Of a stretch of DNA of 20,100 bases, positions 13,190 through 20,100 are shown piece by piece. The notes beneath the pieces were generated by a model. It had not been told where the DNA came from. It worked only from the letters and a program-made list of their open reading frames with translations, and did not search any database. The first letter of the stretch is position 1. Each line of letters begins with the position of its first letter. Origin of the DNA: UKL13-2 sp038236905 (GTDB taxonomy: Bacteria; Pseudomonadota; Gammaproteobacteria; Burkholderiales; Usitatibacteraceae); the NCBI GenBank assembly GCA_038236905.1, contig JBBRZG010000064.1, positions 1-20,100 of the forward strand, in the 5' to 3' direction. The position numbers and the translations under genes were made by a program.

Positions 13190-14443
13190 TTAACGCAAAA
13201 ACTGGTAATCAACATCGGGCTTCTTGCCAGACATTAAATCCGCCAATGCGCGGCCTGATCCGCAACCTTCGGTCCAGCCTAACGTACCGTGGCCGGTGTT
13301 CAAAAACAGATTCGGAAATTTGGTGCGGCCGATCAACGGGCAATTCGACGGCGTGGCGGGCCGCAAGCCGGTCCAGTAAACCGGATTATCGTAATCGGCC
13401 GCACCGGGAAATAATTCGCGCGCGCGCTTCACCAGCGCTTCGGTGCGGATCATCGACAGGGTTGTGCTGTAGCCATCAAGTTCCGCTGTGCCCGCAATTC
13501 GCATACGGTCGCCAATGCGCGAAAACACGATCTTCATGGCTTCGTCAGTCAGGCTCACCATCGGCGCGCCGGAAAATCCCTGCGTCGATAGCGTCGCGGA
13601 ATAACCCTTCGCGGGATAAACCTGAATCGACAGGCCGATTTGCTTCAGCATCAGATAACTGTAACTGCCCATCGCGCAGACATAGGCGTCGGCCTTTACG
13701 GTTTCGGTGTGGCCGTTCGAATGACGTAATCTCAGGCCGCTGATTTTTTTATCATCCACTTCAATCGCTTCAATGGTCGCGCCGTATGTGAAGGTCACGC
13801 CCTTGGCTTCGCTTAAAACCGCCAGCTTCTGCGTGAAGGTATACGCATCGCCCGATTCATCGGTTGGCGCATAGGTGGCACCCGCCAGACGGTCGCGAAT
13901 ATGATGCAGCGCGGGCTCAATCGCAATCGCTTCTTCCGCCGTTTTTACTTCACGCTCGATCCCGTATTGCAGCAACAATTTAGACGCGCCTTTAGCGGCC
14001 TCAAAATCATCTGCATTCGTATAGAACTGCAGAATGCCGCGCGTCAGTTGATCGTATTCAATGCCGGTCTCTGCGCGCATTTCCTTCATCGATTCGCGGC
14101 TGTACAAACCAAGATTGACCATTTCGCGAATGTTGTGCCGAAATCGCCAGGGCAAACACTCGACCAAAAACTGTGCGCCCCACATCCATTGATGCAAATC
14201 CATTTTCGGCCTGAACAGCAGCGGCGCATCATCTTTCATCAGCCACTTTAGTACCTTGAACGGCGCGCCCGGCGCGGCCCACGGCTCGGACTGCGACACT
14301 GAAATCTGTGCACCATTGGCAAAACTAGTCTCAAGACCGGCACCTGGCTGGCGGTCAATTACCTTGACCTCATGACCCAGCTTCGCCAAATACCACGCGG
14401 TGGCCGTGCCAATAATGCCCGCGCCCATGACAATAATCTTCAT
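13190..14443 (-). CDS. dadA: D-amino acid dehydrogenase (FAD-dependent)
   Basis: DadA oxidises D-amino acids, typically D-alanine, to 2-oxoacids at the inner membrane and passes electrons to the respiratory chain. The 417-residue protein starts with the FAD-binding GAGIIG (7-12) in a Rossmann fold and an acidic strand end (VIDRQ), and has the DAO-family C-terminal YWTGLRPATPSNCPLIG and NTGHGTLGWTEGCGSGRALADL. Length and motifs match DadA. No alr/dadX racemase lies beside it; instead a threonine deaminase follows in the same direction. The upstream 142-bp gap is divergent with the Nudix gene and holds short AT-rich inverted repeats that could bind a regulator such as Lrp, a guess based on dadA regulation elsewhere. 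Confidence 0.96.
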   Translation of the reverse strand: MKIIVMGAGIIGTATAWYLAKLGHEVKVIDRQPGAGLETSFANGAQISVSQSEPWAAPGAPFKVLKWLMKDDAPLLFRPKMDLHQWMWGAQFLVECLPWRFRHNIREMVNLGLYSRESMKEMRAETGIEYDQLTRGILQFYTNADDFEAAKGASKLLLQYGIEREVKTAEEAIAIEPALHHIRDRLAGATYAPTDESGDAYTFTQKLAVLSEAKGVTFTYGATIEAIEVDDKKISGLRLRHSNGHTETVKADAYVCAMGSYSYLMLKQIGLSIQVYPAKGYSATLSTQGFSGAPMVSLTDEAMKIVFSRIGDRMRIAGTAELDGYSTTLSMIRTEALVKRARELFPGAADYDNPVYWTGLRPATPSNCPLIGRTKFPNLFLNTGHGTLGWTEGCGSGRALADLMSGKKPDVDYQFLR

Positions 14444-14484
14444 TCAAAAATGCTTTCTAATTCAAAATCCGAGCGGAAATACGC

Positions 14485-14524
14485 ATGAATTTTCATAAGC
14501 CTCGATTATGAGCAAAAATAGCTC
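14485..14524. promoter_or_regulatory. Two short inverted repeats between dadA and the Nudix gene
   Basis: ATGAATTTTCAT (14485-14496) is a perfect 12-bp palindrome. GAGC-N7-GCTC (14510-14524) lies 13 bases to its right. Both are AT-rich at the centre and lie in the 142-bp divergent gap where the promoters of both genes should be. An operator role is possible but rests on symmetry and position only. No convincing -35/-10 pair was found. Confidence 0.3.
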
Positions 14525-14585
14525 GCAGCACTACCTCAAACTTATTAAAACTCCATCCTGATTCATAACATAAGCGGCGCCATTC

Positions 14586-15440
14586 ATGCCCCACCAACTT
14601 ACCCAACGCGTCATTGACGCAACCCGCTTTGACCCCTCGGCCACGATGCTGCCCTTTACCGCCAACGGCTTGCTGGTGGGTTGGATAAAGCCCGACCTTG
14701 CGGCGCATCTTGAGGCATGGCCGGAAACATTCAGCGTGCGACCGCGCGGCATCAGCCTGGCGGGCAATTATCCGTCGGCGGAACATCGAAGCGCAGCACT
14801 GGCCGTGATCATCGAATCACTCGGCGCACAAGACATCATTCGCGGCTGGCGTGGCGAGCAGGTCACCGTGGCGGAATCGTTTTATGCGCCGTCGATTTTT
14901 TATATTGAACGCGCGGCGTCACTTTATTTTGGCTTGACGATGTATGCCTCGCATATGAACGCGCTGGTCATGCGGCAAGGTACACCGCACATGTGGCTCG
15001 CACGCCGCGCCGCCAACAAGCAACGAGACCCGGGCAAACTGGATAACATCGCGGCGGGACGCATTGCGCGCGGCTTTTCACCGATCGAGACGATGATAAA
15101 AGAGAGTTTCGAAGAGGCCGGCATTGTGGAAAGACTGGCGAAAAATGCGAAATCCACCGGTGCGATCAAATCCAAACACCAAGTAGACGAAGGCCTGCAT
15201 CACGAAATTATTTTTACCCACGACATCGTCTTGCCTGAAAAATTTATCCCGCAAAATCAGGACGGCGAGGTGGCAGAATTTATGTGTATTCCCGTCTACG
15301 AGATCATGAAAATGCTCGAGGATGGTGCCGATTTCACCGCGGACGCGATGTTGGTCATCGTCGATTGCCTGATCCGGCACGCCTACATCAGCTCAGATCG
15401 GGATGATTATCTGGAATTGATTCACGCGATCAAACCCTAG
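14586..15440 (+). CDS. Nudix hydrolase with DUF4743 N-terminal domain
   Basis: A 284-residue protein with an N-terminal DUF4743-like domain (about 1-120) and a Nudix domain (about 120-265). The Nudix helix is at 158-180 (GRIARG...KESFEEAGI): the catalytic KE and EE with Gly179 are intact, but the first Glu of the textbook GX5E is Phe164, R is Lys172, and the usual bulky aliphatic residue is Ser174. This variant pattern is, as I recall, normal for the family. Relatives include yeast YJR142W and the Nudix half of fission-yeast Tnr3, reported to hydrolyse damaged (oxo/oxy) thiamine diphosphate. A role in thiamine damage control is therefore the best guess. It is a single gene, divergent from dadA, and its stop codon lies inside palindromic element copy B. 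Start choice is by family length; the ribosome-binding site is weak. Confidence 0.9.
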   Translation: MPHQLTQRVIDATRFDPSATMLPFTANGLLVGWIKPDLAAHLEAWPETFSVRPRGISLAGNYPSAEHRSAALAVIIESLGAQDIIRGWRGEQVTVAESFYAPSIFYIERAASLYFGLTMYASHMNALVMRQGTPHMWLARRAANKQRDPGKLDNIAAGRIARGFSPIETMIKESFEEAGIVERLAKNAKSTGAIKSKHQVDEGLHHEIIFTHDIVLPEKFIPQNQDGEVAEFMCIPVYEIMKMLEDGADFTADAMLVIVDCLIRHAYISSDRDDYLELIHAIKP

Positions 15441-15492
15441 CATTAGCGGGCATCAACGAACATAAATGCTTGTTAAGCCTCGCCAGTGCTAG
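15437..15492. repeat. Palindromic intergenic element, copy B, between converging Nudix and CoA-transferase genes
   Basis: A 56-nt imperfect palindrome that begins and ends with CTAG and can pair along almost its whole length. Outer arms 15437-15450 and 15479-15492 give 13 pairs (two G-T) with one A-C mismatch; the inner arms give about eight more around an AA centre. The first CTAG contains the Nudix stop codon (15438-15440). It fills most of the 82-bp gap between two converging genes and is the best-preserved copy of three. It could serve as a bidirectional terminator, though it lacks a T-run. Confidence 0.7.
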
Positions 15493-15522
15493 TGTTCCAA
15501 TATCACAAAGGCCAATTCTGTT

Positions 15523-16914
15523 TTAAAGCGCAACCCGAAACGCCGCTGCGGTTTTTGCTTTCACGTCCTCCAGCGTCACCCCGGGATGTAGTTCGATCAA
15601 AACTAATCCCGCCTTCTTGCCTTCACCGGCTTCAACTTCAAACACGCAAAGATCGGTGATGATGAGGTCAACCACACCTTTGCCGGTTAACGGCAGCGAG
15701 CACTCCTTCAGAATTTTTGACGCGCCATCTTTCGAGGTGTGCTCCATCAACACCACCACGCGACGCACACCTGAGACCAGATCCATCGCGCCGCCGGGGC
15801 CTTTGACCATCTTGCCCGGCACCATCCAGTTGGCGAGGTCGCCGTTTTCCGCCACCTCGAGACCGCCAAGAATCGACAAATCGATATGCCCGCCGCGAAT
15901 CATGCCGAACGAATCTGCGCTGGAGAAAAAGCTGGAGCCGGGGATGGTGGTGATGGTTTGCTTGCCCGCGTTGATCAAGTCAGCGTCGATGGTTTCTTCG
16001 GTTGGAAACGGGCCGATCCCAAGTAGGCCGTTTTCACTTTGCAGCGTCACACTCATGCCGTCGGGAATATGGTTGGCAACCAGCGTCGGGATGCCGATGC
16101 CCAAATTCACGTAATAGCCGTCCCGCAGTTCCTTCGCCGCGCGCTGCGCCATCAAATCGCGAGTGGGTGAATCTTTTTTAGAAGTTGCGCCGCCGCTGAT
16201 GGTGCGAAATTCAATTCGCTTTTCAAATTTTGCGCCCTGAATAATCCGGTCCACAAAAATGCCAGGCGTATGGATTTGATCAGGCTCGAGCTCGCCGATT
16301 TCAACCAGTTCTTCCACTTCAGCCACGGTCACTTTGCCGCAGGTGGCGATCATCGGGTTGAAATTGCGGGTGGTTTTGCGGTAGACCAGATTGCCCGCCT
16401 TATCGCCCTTCCACGCTTTTACGATCGACACGTCCGCCCGAATCGCTTCTTCGAGAATGAATTCTTTGCCATCAAAGGTGTGGGTGTGTTTTCCCTCCGC
16501 CAGCTTGGTGCCATAGGCGGTGCGCGTATAAAAGCCGGGAATACCGGCGCCGCCCGCACGAAATTTCTCAGCGAGCGTGCCTTGTGGCACCAACTGCAGT
16601 TCGAGCTCATTCGCGAGCACCTGACGCTCGAACTCCTTGTTCTCGCCCACATACGACGCGATCACCTTTTTAACCTGGCGCGTCTTCAGCAACAGCCCCA
16701 TGCCAAAGTCGTCCACACCGGCGTTGTTGCCTGCAATCGTCAAGCCCTTGACCCCCGATTCAACCAGCGCCTGAATCAAGTTTTCAGGTATGCCGCACAG
16801 GCCAAAGCCACCGGCGGCAATGGTGATGTCATCTTTCAACAAACCGTCTAGGGCAGATTTTGCGTCAGCATAGACTTTGCCCATGCCTGCATTCCCGATA
16901 GCTGCGTTGCTCAT
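15523..16914 (-). CDS. 3-oxoacid CoA-transferase, subunits A and B fused in one chain (SCOT-like)
   Basis: This enzyme moves CoA from succinyl-CoA to acetoacetate, allowing use of ketone bodies and of polyhydroxybutyrate breakdown products. The 463-residue chain contains both CoA-transferase family I domains: A-like (about 12-235, with GGFGLCGIPENLI and PQGTLAEKFRAGGAGIP) and B-like (about 253-460, with YVNLGIGIPTLV). The catalytic glutamate is Glu294 in SENGLLG. The short linker (about 240-252) is SGGATSKKDSP. Most bacteria carry A and B as two genes; the single-chain order A-B is that of eukaryotic SCOT, and similarity to it runs through both halves. AGGAG lies nine bases before the ATG. 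It starts 19 bases after the pcp stop. Other acyl acceptors such as 3-oxoadipate are possible. Confidence 0.94.
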   Translation of the reverse strand: MSNAAIGNAGMGKVYADAKSALDGLLKDDITIAAGGFGLCGIPENLIQALVESGVKGLTIAGNNAGVDDFGMGLLLKTRQVKKVIASYVGENKEFERQVLANELELQLVPQGTLAEKFRAGGAGIPGFYTRTAYGTKLAEGKHTHTFDGKEFILEEAIRADVSIVKAWKGDKAGNLVYRKTTRNFNPMIATCGKVTVAEVEELVEIGELEPDQIHTPGIFVDRIIQGAKFEKRIEFRTISGGATSKKDSPTRDLMAQRAAKELRDGYYVNLGIGIPTLVANHIPDGMSVTLQSENGLLGIGPFPTEETIDADLINAGKQTITTIPGSSFFSSADSFGMIRGGHIDLSILGGLEVAENGDLANWMVPGKMVKGPGGAMDLVSGVRRVVVLMEHTSKDGASKILKECSLPLTGKGVVDLIITDLCVFEVEAGEGKKAGLVLIELHPGVTLEDVKAKTAAAFRVAL

Positions 16915-16923
16915 AATGGTTTT

Positions 16924-16928
16924 CTCCT
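16924..16928 (-). promoter_or_regulatory. Strong ribosome-binding site of the fused CoA-transferase
   Basis: On the minus strand AGGAG is followed by nine bases and the ATG at 16914. It is among the clearest ribosome-binding sites in the window and fixes this start. It lies in the 19-bp gap after pcp, so the CoA-transferase can be translated well from a ppsA-elaA-pcp transcript. Confidence 0.8.
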
Positions 16929-16933
16929 GAAAA

Positions 16934-17584
16934 TTAATCTAGCGCGCCACCGATGATCTTGATGTCTTCGCGTTGTTTCACAGCCGCAATTATCGCCGCT
17001 TTCGTCGCTTCGATCATGGCGGGCAGTGTCAGCGACGGAACGCCAGTGCGATCCACGACTTGGGAATCCACAAACGGCACATGCATGAATCCCGCCCGAA
17101 TGCGATAGTGCTTTGTGGCAATGTGGTGCAGCACACCAAAAATCAAATGATTGCAGACGAACGTACCGGCTGTGTTGGAGACCTCGGCAGGGATCTTCTT
17201 TTTAGACATTGCCGCCACCATGGCCTTGATCGGCAACGTACAAAAATAAGCCGCCGGTGCTGCGCCATCAATGGCCGCATCGATTGGCTGCGCACCGGCG
17301 TTATCCGCAATCCGTGCGTCATCGACATTAATCGCGACGCGCTCCACACTCATGTGCGCGCGGCCACCCGCCTGGCCAAGGCATAGGACGATGTGGGGCT
17401 GGAGTTTGTCGATAGCCTTATTCACTATTTTTATCGATCTGCCGAATTCAGTCGGCACCCGCAACTTTATGATGCTGTAGCCACCAATTGTCTCGGGCAA
17501 TGCTTTAGCGATCTGCCACGACGGGTTGATTTTTTCGCCGTTGAAGGGCGTAAAGCCGGTGATGAGGAGGGTGCGGATGGGCAT
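16934..17584 (-). CDS. pcp: Pyroglutamyl-peptidase I (pyrrolidone-carboxylate peptidase)
   Basis: A cytoplasmic cysteine peptidase (family C15) that removes N-terminal pyroglutamate from peptides. The 216-residue protein matches the family length and shows the full triad at the same numbers as the Bacillus enzyme: Glu81 in SVERVAIN, Cys144 in NTAGTFVCN and His168 in GFMHVPF. The N-terminal TGFTPFNGEKINPSW motif is also typical. ATG at 17584 lacks a clear ribosome-binding site. It lies 84 bases after elaA and 19 before the CoA-transferase gene on the same strand, but no functional link to either is evident. Confidence 0.96.
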   Translation of the reverse strand: MPIRTLLITGFTPFNGEKINPSWQIAKALPETIGGYSIIKLRVPTEFGRSIKIVNKAIDKLQPHIVLCLGQAGGRAHMSVERVAINVDDARIADNAGAQPIDAAIDGAAPAAYFCTLPIKAMVAAMSKKKIPAEVSNTAGTFVCNHLIFGVLHHIATKHYRIRAGFMHVPFVDSQVVDRTGVPSLTLPAMIEATKAAIIAAVKQREDIKIIGGALD

Positions 17585-17603
17585 TTTTAATGTTGTAAGT
17601 TTG

Positions 17604-17616
17604 ATGCCTGGGGCAT
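17604..17616 (-). other. Small hairpin in the elaA-pcp gap
   Basis: ATGCC (17604-17608) and GGCAT (17612-17616) are perfect 5-bp arms around a 3-nt loop, about 20 bases before the pcp ATG. It might affect translation of pcp or mark the end of the elaA message. There is no T-run directly after the stem. Confidence 0.3.
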
Positions 17617-17668
17617 TTAGCGGGAGCCTACTGGATACCAGCGGTTATCAAAATCGACGGGAGGATGG

Positions 17669-18130
17669 CTATGTTCTGACCATCTCCACATGTTCAATCC
17701 CATCTTCCATATACATCGCTGACGACGTAACAAAACCGAACGCGTTATAGAATTTTTCCAGCCGCATTTGCGCCCCAATCTTGTTAGCCACCTGCGGATA
17801 CAAGGCGTCATGCCGCGATAGCGCCTCAGCCACCAGCAACTTCCCCAAACCATCGCGGCGAAATTTTCGCGCGGTCACCACGCGGCCGATTGAGGGCTCA
17901 GGATATTTCACGCCCGGATCGACCAAGCGACAATACGCCGCGAGTTCGCGCTCACCCCCCGCTTCATACCATCCGAGTAAATGCCACGATACAAAATCAG
18001 CGCCGTCGTTATCCTGAAACGGGCAATTTTGTTCCATCACAAACACATCGACACGGGTGGTCGATACCGCATACCAATCGCGAATCGCCAAATCGTCGAA
18101 ACGAGCAAATTGCCATTTCAATGGCACCAC
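17669..18130 (-). CDS. elaA: GNAT-family N-acetyltransferase, ElaA type
   Basis: A 153-residue acyl-CoA-dependent acetyltransferase of the ElaA subfamily; the natural substrate is unknown. ElaA traits seen are the N-terminal WYAVSTTRVDVFVMEQNCPFQDNDG-type segment (in two parts, 19-35 and 36-43), the central AAYCRLV strand (65-70), and the acetyl-CoA loop RRDGLG (91-96) after GRVVTA. The C-terminal YNAFGF (108-113) is also conserved. The start is GTG at 18130, whose G is the last base of the ppsA stop codon (TAG), a one-base overlap that implies translational coupling. A second GTG follows directly and could also be used. ElaA is common in proteobacteria and its position beside ppsA carries no clear functional message. 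Confidence 0.9.
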   Translation of the reverse strand: MVPLKWQFARFDDLAIRDWYAVSTTRVDVFVMEQNCPFQDNDGADFVSWHLLGWYEAGGERELAAYCRLVDPGVKYPEPSIGRVVTARKFRRDGLGKLLVAEALSRHDALYPQVANKIGAQMRLEKFYNAFGFVTSSAMYMEDGIEHVEMVRT

Positions 18131-20100
18131 TATTTAACTTTCGCCAAATGCAGCCACGTCTCGACCACGGTGTCCGGATTCAGGCTCATGCTCTCAATAC
18201 CTTCCTTCATCAGCCACTCGGCCAGATCAGGATAATCCGACGGCCCTTGGCCGCAGATGCCGACATATTTATTGGCTTTACGGCACGCTTGAATAGCCAA
18301 ATGCAGCATCTCTTTTACCGCAGGATCGCGCTCATCAAACGCATCCATCACCAAGCCGGAATCACGATCCAAGGCGAGCGTCATCTGCGTCATGTCGTTA
18401 GAGCCGATAGAAAATCCGTCAAAACGTTCCAAAAATTGATCGGCCAAAATTGCGTTCGACGGAATCTCGCACATCATCACGATTTTTAGTGCATTTTTGC
18501 CACGCTCCAAACCAAACTCTTTCATGATCGCGAGCACTTGATCGGCTTCTTTGAGCGTGCGAACAAATGGCACCATAAGCTCAACGTTGGTTAATCCCAT
18601 CGTGTCGCGAACATAGCGCATCGCTTCACATTCGAGCTTGAAACACTCGCGGAAACTATGCGCAATGTAGCGCGACGCACCGCGAAAACCGAGCATCGGA
18701 TTTTCTTCGGTTGGCTCGTAGCGTGGCCCGCCAATCAGGTTGCGATATTCGTTGGATTTGAAATCAGACAATCGCACAATGACTTTTTTCGGGTGAAAAG
18801 CGGCGGCAATTGTGGCCACGCCTTCGACCATTTTCTTCACATAAAAGTCAACCGGATTTGCATAGCCGCGCGCCTGCTTTTTTACCTGCGCCTGCAAATC
18901 ATTCGGCAGCCTTTCGTGTTCCAGACACGCTTTGGGATGGACACCAATCGTGTTCGAAATAATGAACTCGAGCCTCGCCAAGCCGACACCATCATTCGGC
19001 AGTTGCGCAAAATCAAACGCGAGCTCGGGGTTGCCGACGTTCATCGCAATCTTCACTGGAATTTCCGGCATTTTGTCGAGCGAAACTTCGATCACTTCAA
19101 ACGGCACCTCACCGCGATAAATGTGCCCGGTATCGCCTTCGCAGCAGCTGGCGGTAACGGTTTCGCCATCGCGAATCACGTGCGTCGCATCTTCGCAACC
19201 CACAATCGCCGGAACGCCCAGCTCACGCGCGATGATGGCCGCGTGACAGGTACGTCCACCGCGGTTGGTGATAATCGCCGCGGCTTTTTTCATGACCGGT
19301 TCCCAGTTCGGGTCGGTCATGTCGGTGACAATCACATCGCCCTCTCGGAACAAATTAATTTCTGAAACATCTTTGATCACGCGCGCCGGGCCAATGCCAA
19401 CTTTGCCGCCAATCGCTCGGCCTTCGGCGATTTTGACGCCTTCAGCTTTCATGCGATAGCGCGTCAACACGTCGGTGCGGGTCTCCTGTGATTTCACGGT
19501 TTCCGGGCGCGCTTGCAGGATATAAAGTTTGCCATCGTTGCCATCCTTGCCCCACTCAATATCCATTGGGCGACCATAATGTTTTTCAATCGCGACCGCA
19601 TATTTGGCGAGCTCCTCGATTTCAGCATCGGTGAGCGAAAACCTATCGCGCTCCGTTTGTTCAACCGGTTTTACGATCACGGATTTACCGGCCGATTGCG
19701 CGGTACTAAAAATCATCTTCTCCGCTTTGGTGCCGAGGCTGCGGCGCAATATTGCCGGCTTGCCTTCGGCGAGGCAACGTTTCGCCACATAAAATTCGTC
19801 CGGATTAACCGCGCCCTGCACCACCATTTCGCCCAACCCATAGCTGGAGGTAATGAACACCACATCGCGAAAGCCCGACTCGGTATCCAGCGAAAACAAC
19901 ACGCCCGCCGCGCCCGAATCCGAACGCACCATGCGCTGCACACCCGCACTCAACGCTACTTCAGCGTGCGCAAAATCTTTGTGTACGCGGTATGAGATCG
20001 CGCGATCGTTATATAGCGACGCGAATACATGCTTGATTGCTTCCAGCACGTTATCGATACCTTTGATATTCAAAAATGTTTCCTGCTGGCCGGCAAACGA
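18130..20100 (-). CDS. ppsA: Phosphoenolpyruvate synthase (pyruvate, water dikinase), 5' end outside window
   Basis: PpsA converts pyruvate and ATP to PEP, AMP and phosphate, the key step for growth on three-carbon acids. The frame is open to the right edge; the codons beyond the TTG at 20073 read SFAGQQETF, a conserved PpsA segment, so the gene is cut by the window. About 656 residues are visible of the usual roughly 790, so some 135 N-terminal residues are missing. The phosphohistidine is in GGRTCHAAIIAREL (His codon 19243-19245), and the PEP/pyruvate-binding barrel carries GASRYI, SIGSNDMTQ and CGQGPSDYPD with its reactive-site Cys. It is the first visible gene of a minus-strand run with elaA, pcp and the CoA-transferase. 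In many proteobacteria a ppsR regulator gene is next to ppsA; that side lies outside the window. Confidence 0.97.
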   Translation of the reverse strand, partial: SFAGQQETFLNIKGIDNVLEAIKHVFASLYNDRAISYRVHKDFAHAEVALSAGVQRMVRSDSGAAGVLFSLDTESGFRDVVFITSSYGLGEMVVQGAVNPDEFYVAKRCLAEGKPAILRRSLGTKAEKMIFSTAQSAGKSVIVKPVEQTERDRFSLTDAEIEELAKYAVAIEKHYGRPMDIEWGKDGNDGKLYILQARPETVKSQETRTDVLTRYRMKAEGVKIAEGRAIGGKVGIGPARVIKDVSEINLFREGDVIVTDMTDPNWEPVMKKAAAIITNRGGRTCHAAIIARELGVPAIVGCEDATHVIRDGETVTASCCEGDTGHIYRGEVPFEVIEVSLDKMPEIPVKIAMNVGNPELAFDFAQLPNDGVGLARLEFIISNTIGVHPKACLEHERLPNDLQAQVKKQARGYANPVDFYVKKMVEGVATIAAAFHPKKVIVRLSDFKSNEYRNLIGGPRYEPTEENPMLGFRGASRYIAHSFRECFKLECEAMRYVRDTMGLTNVELMVPFVRTLKEADQVLAIMKEFGLERGKNALKIVMMCEIPSNAILADQFLERFDGFSIGSNDMTQMTLALDRDSGLVMDAFDERDPAVKEMLHLAIQACRKANKYVGICGQGPSDYPDLAEWLMKEGIESMSLNPDTVVETWLHLAKVK

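Noticed and set aside
13063..13743. Plus-strand frame of 226 codons opposite dadA and the threonine-deaminase start
   Set aside because: It spans two real genes on the other strand, has an Arg/Ser-rich composition and no ribosome-binding site or family match.
16270..16851. Plus-strand frame of 193 codons opposite the CoA-transferase
   Set aside because: It is entirely antisense to conserved CoA-transferase motifs and has no domain.
17604..17624. GCATTTAGCGGG beside the pcp leader as another copy of the palindromic element
   Set aside because: Only about 11 bases match copy B with a one-base gap, and the rest does not align.
18658..19365. Plus-strand frame of 235 codons opposite ppsA
   Set aside because: It lies wholly inside the conserved ppsA coding sequence, has no recognisable domain and is a codon-bias shadow.
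18130..20073. ppsA as an N-terminally truncated pseudogene starting at TTG 20073
   Set aside because: The frame continues to the window edge with the conserved SFAGQQETF, so the missing part is outside the window.

Overview
The window looks like ordinary chromosome of a heterotrophic betaproteobacterium, probably Burkholderiales or a near relative. The main evidence is the leftward run pyrG-kdsA-eno-ftsB, a gene order typical of that class, and the close-to-Burkholderia character of KdsA, GreB (long acidic N-terminus) and the threonine deaminase. The genus cannot be named from the sequence. I see no rRNA, tRNA, CRISPR array, phage gene, transposase or plasmid function.

Layout, left to right. 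(1) 1-1441, plus strand: the C-terminal part of a wax ester synthase/diacylglycerol acyltransferase (cut by the window edge), then a small NAD(P)-binding atypical SDR two bases after it. (2) 1622-7802, minus strand: pyrG, kdsA, eno, ftsB, then an MmcQ/YjbR protein, a MarC-family membrane protein and greB. (3) 7981-9756, plus strand, divergent from pyrG: mtnA and a FucA-like class II aldolase, a likely two-gene methylthioadenosine salvage unit. (4) 10078-11931, plus strand: GTP-dependent PEP carboxykinase, behind a 5' leader with two perfect stem-loops. (5) 11949-14443, minus strand: dadA and an ACT-domain threonine ammonia-lyase. (6) 14586-15440, plus strand: a DUF4743-type Nudix hydrolase. 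(7) 15523-20100, minus strand: ppsA (5' end outside the window), elaA, pcp and a single-chain fused 3-oxoacid CoA-transferase.

Much of the gene content concerns PEP and small-carbon metabolism. Eno, PckG and PpsA all form PEP, KdsA consumes it for Kdo, the aldolase is predicted to yield DHAP, the CoA-transferase activates acetoacetate, and the dadA/threonine-deaminase pair makes 2-oxoacids. This fits a cell that grows on organic and amino acids and runs gluconeogenesis, with neutral-lipid storage.

No wholly new system is evident. The points most worth a second look are: the mtnA-aldolase pair (predicted DHAP-shunt type methionine salvage); a roughly 56-nt palindromic element present in three diverged copies, each at a gene's 3' end and in two cases supplying the stop codon; the double stem-loop leader of pckG; the fused SCOT-like CoA-transferase; the Nudix enzyme likely acting in thiamine damage control; and a three-copy 12-bp tandem repeat coding the tail of CTP synthase.
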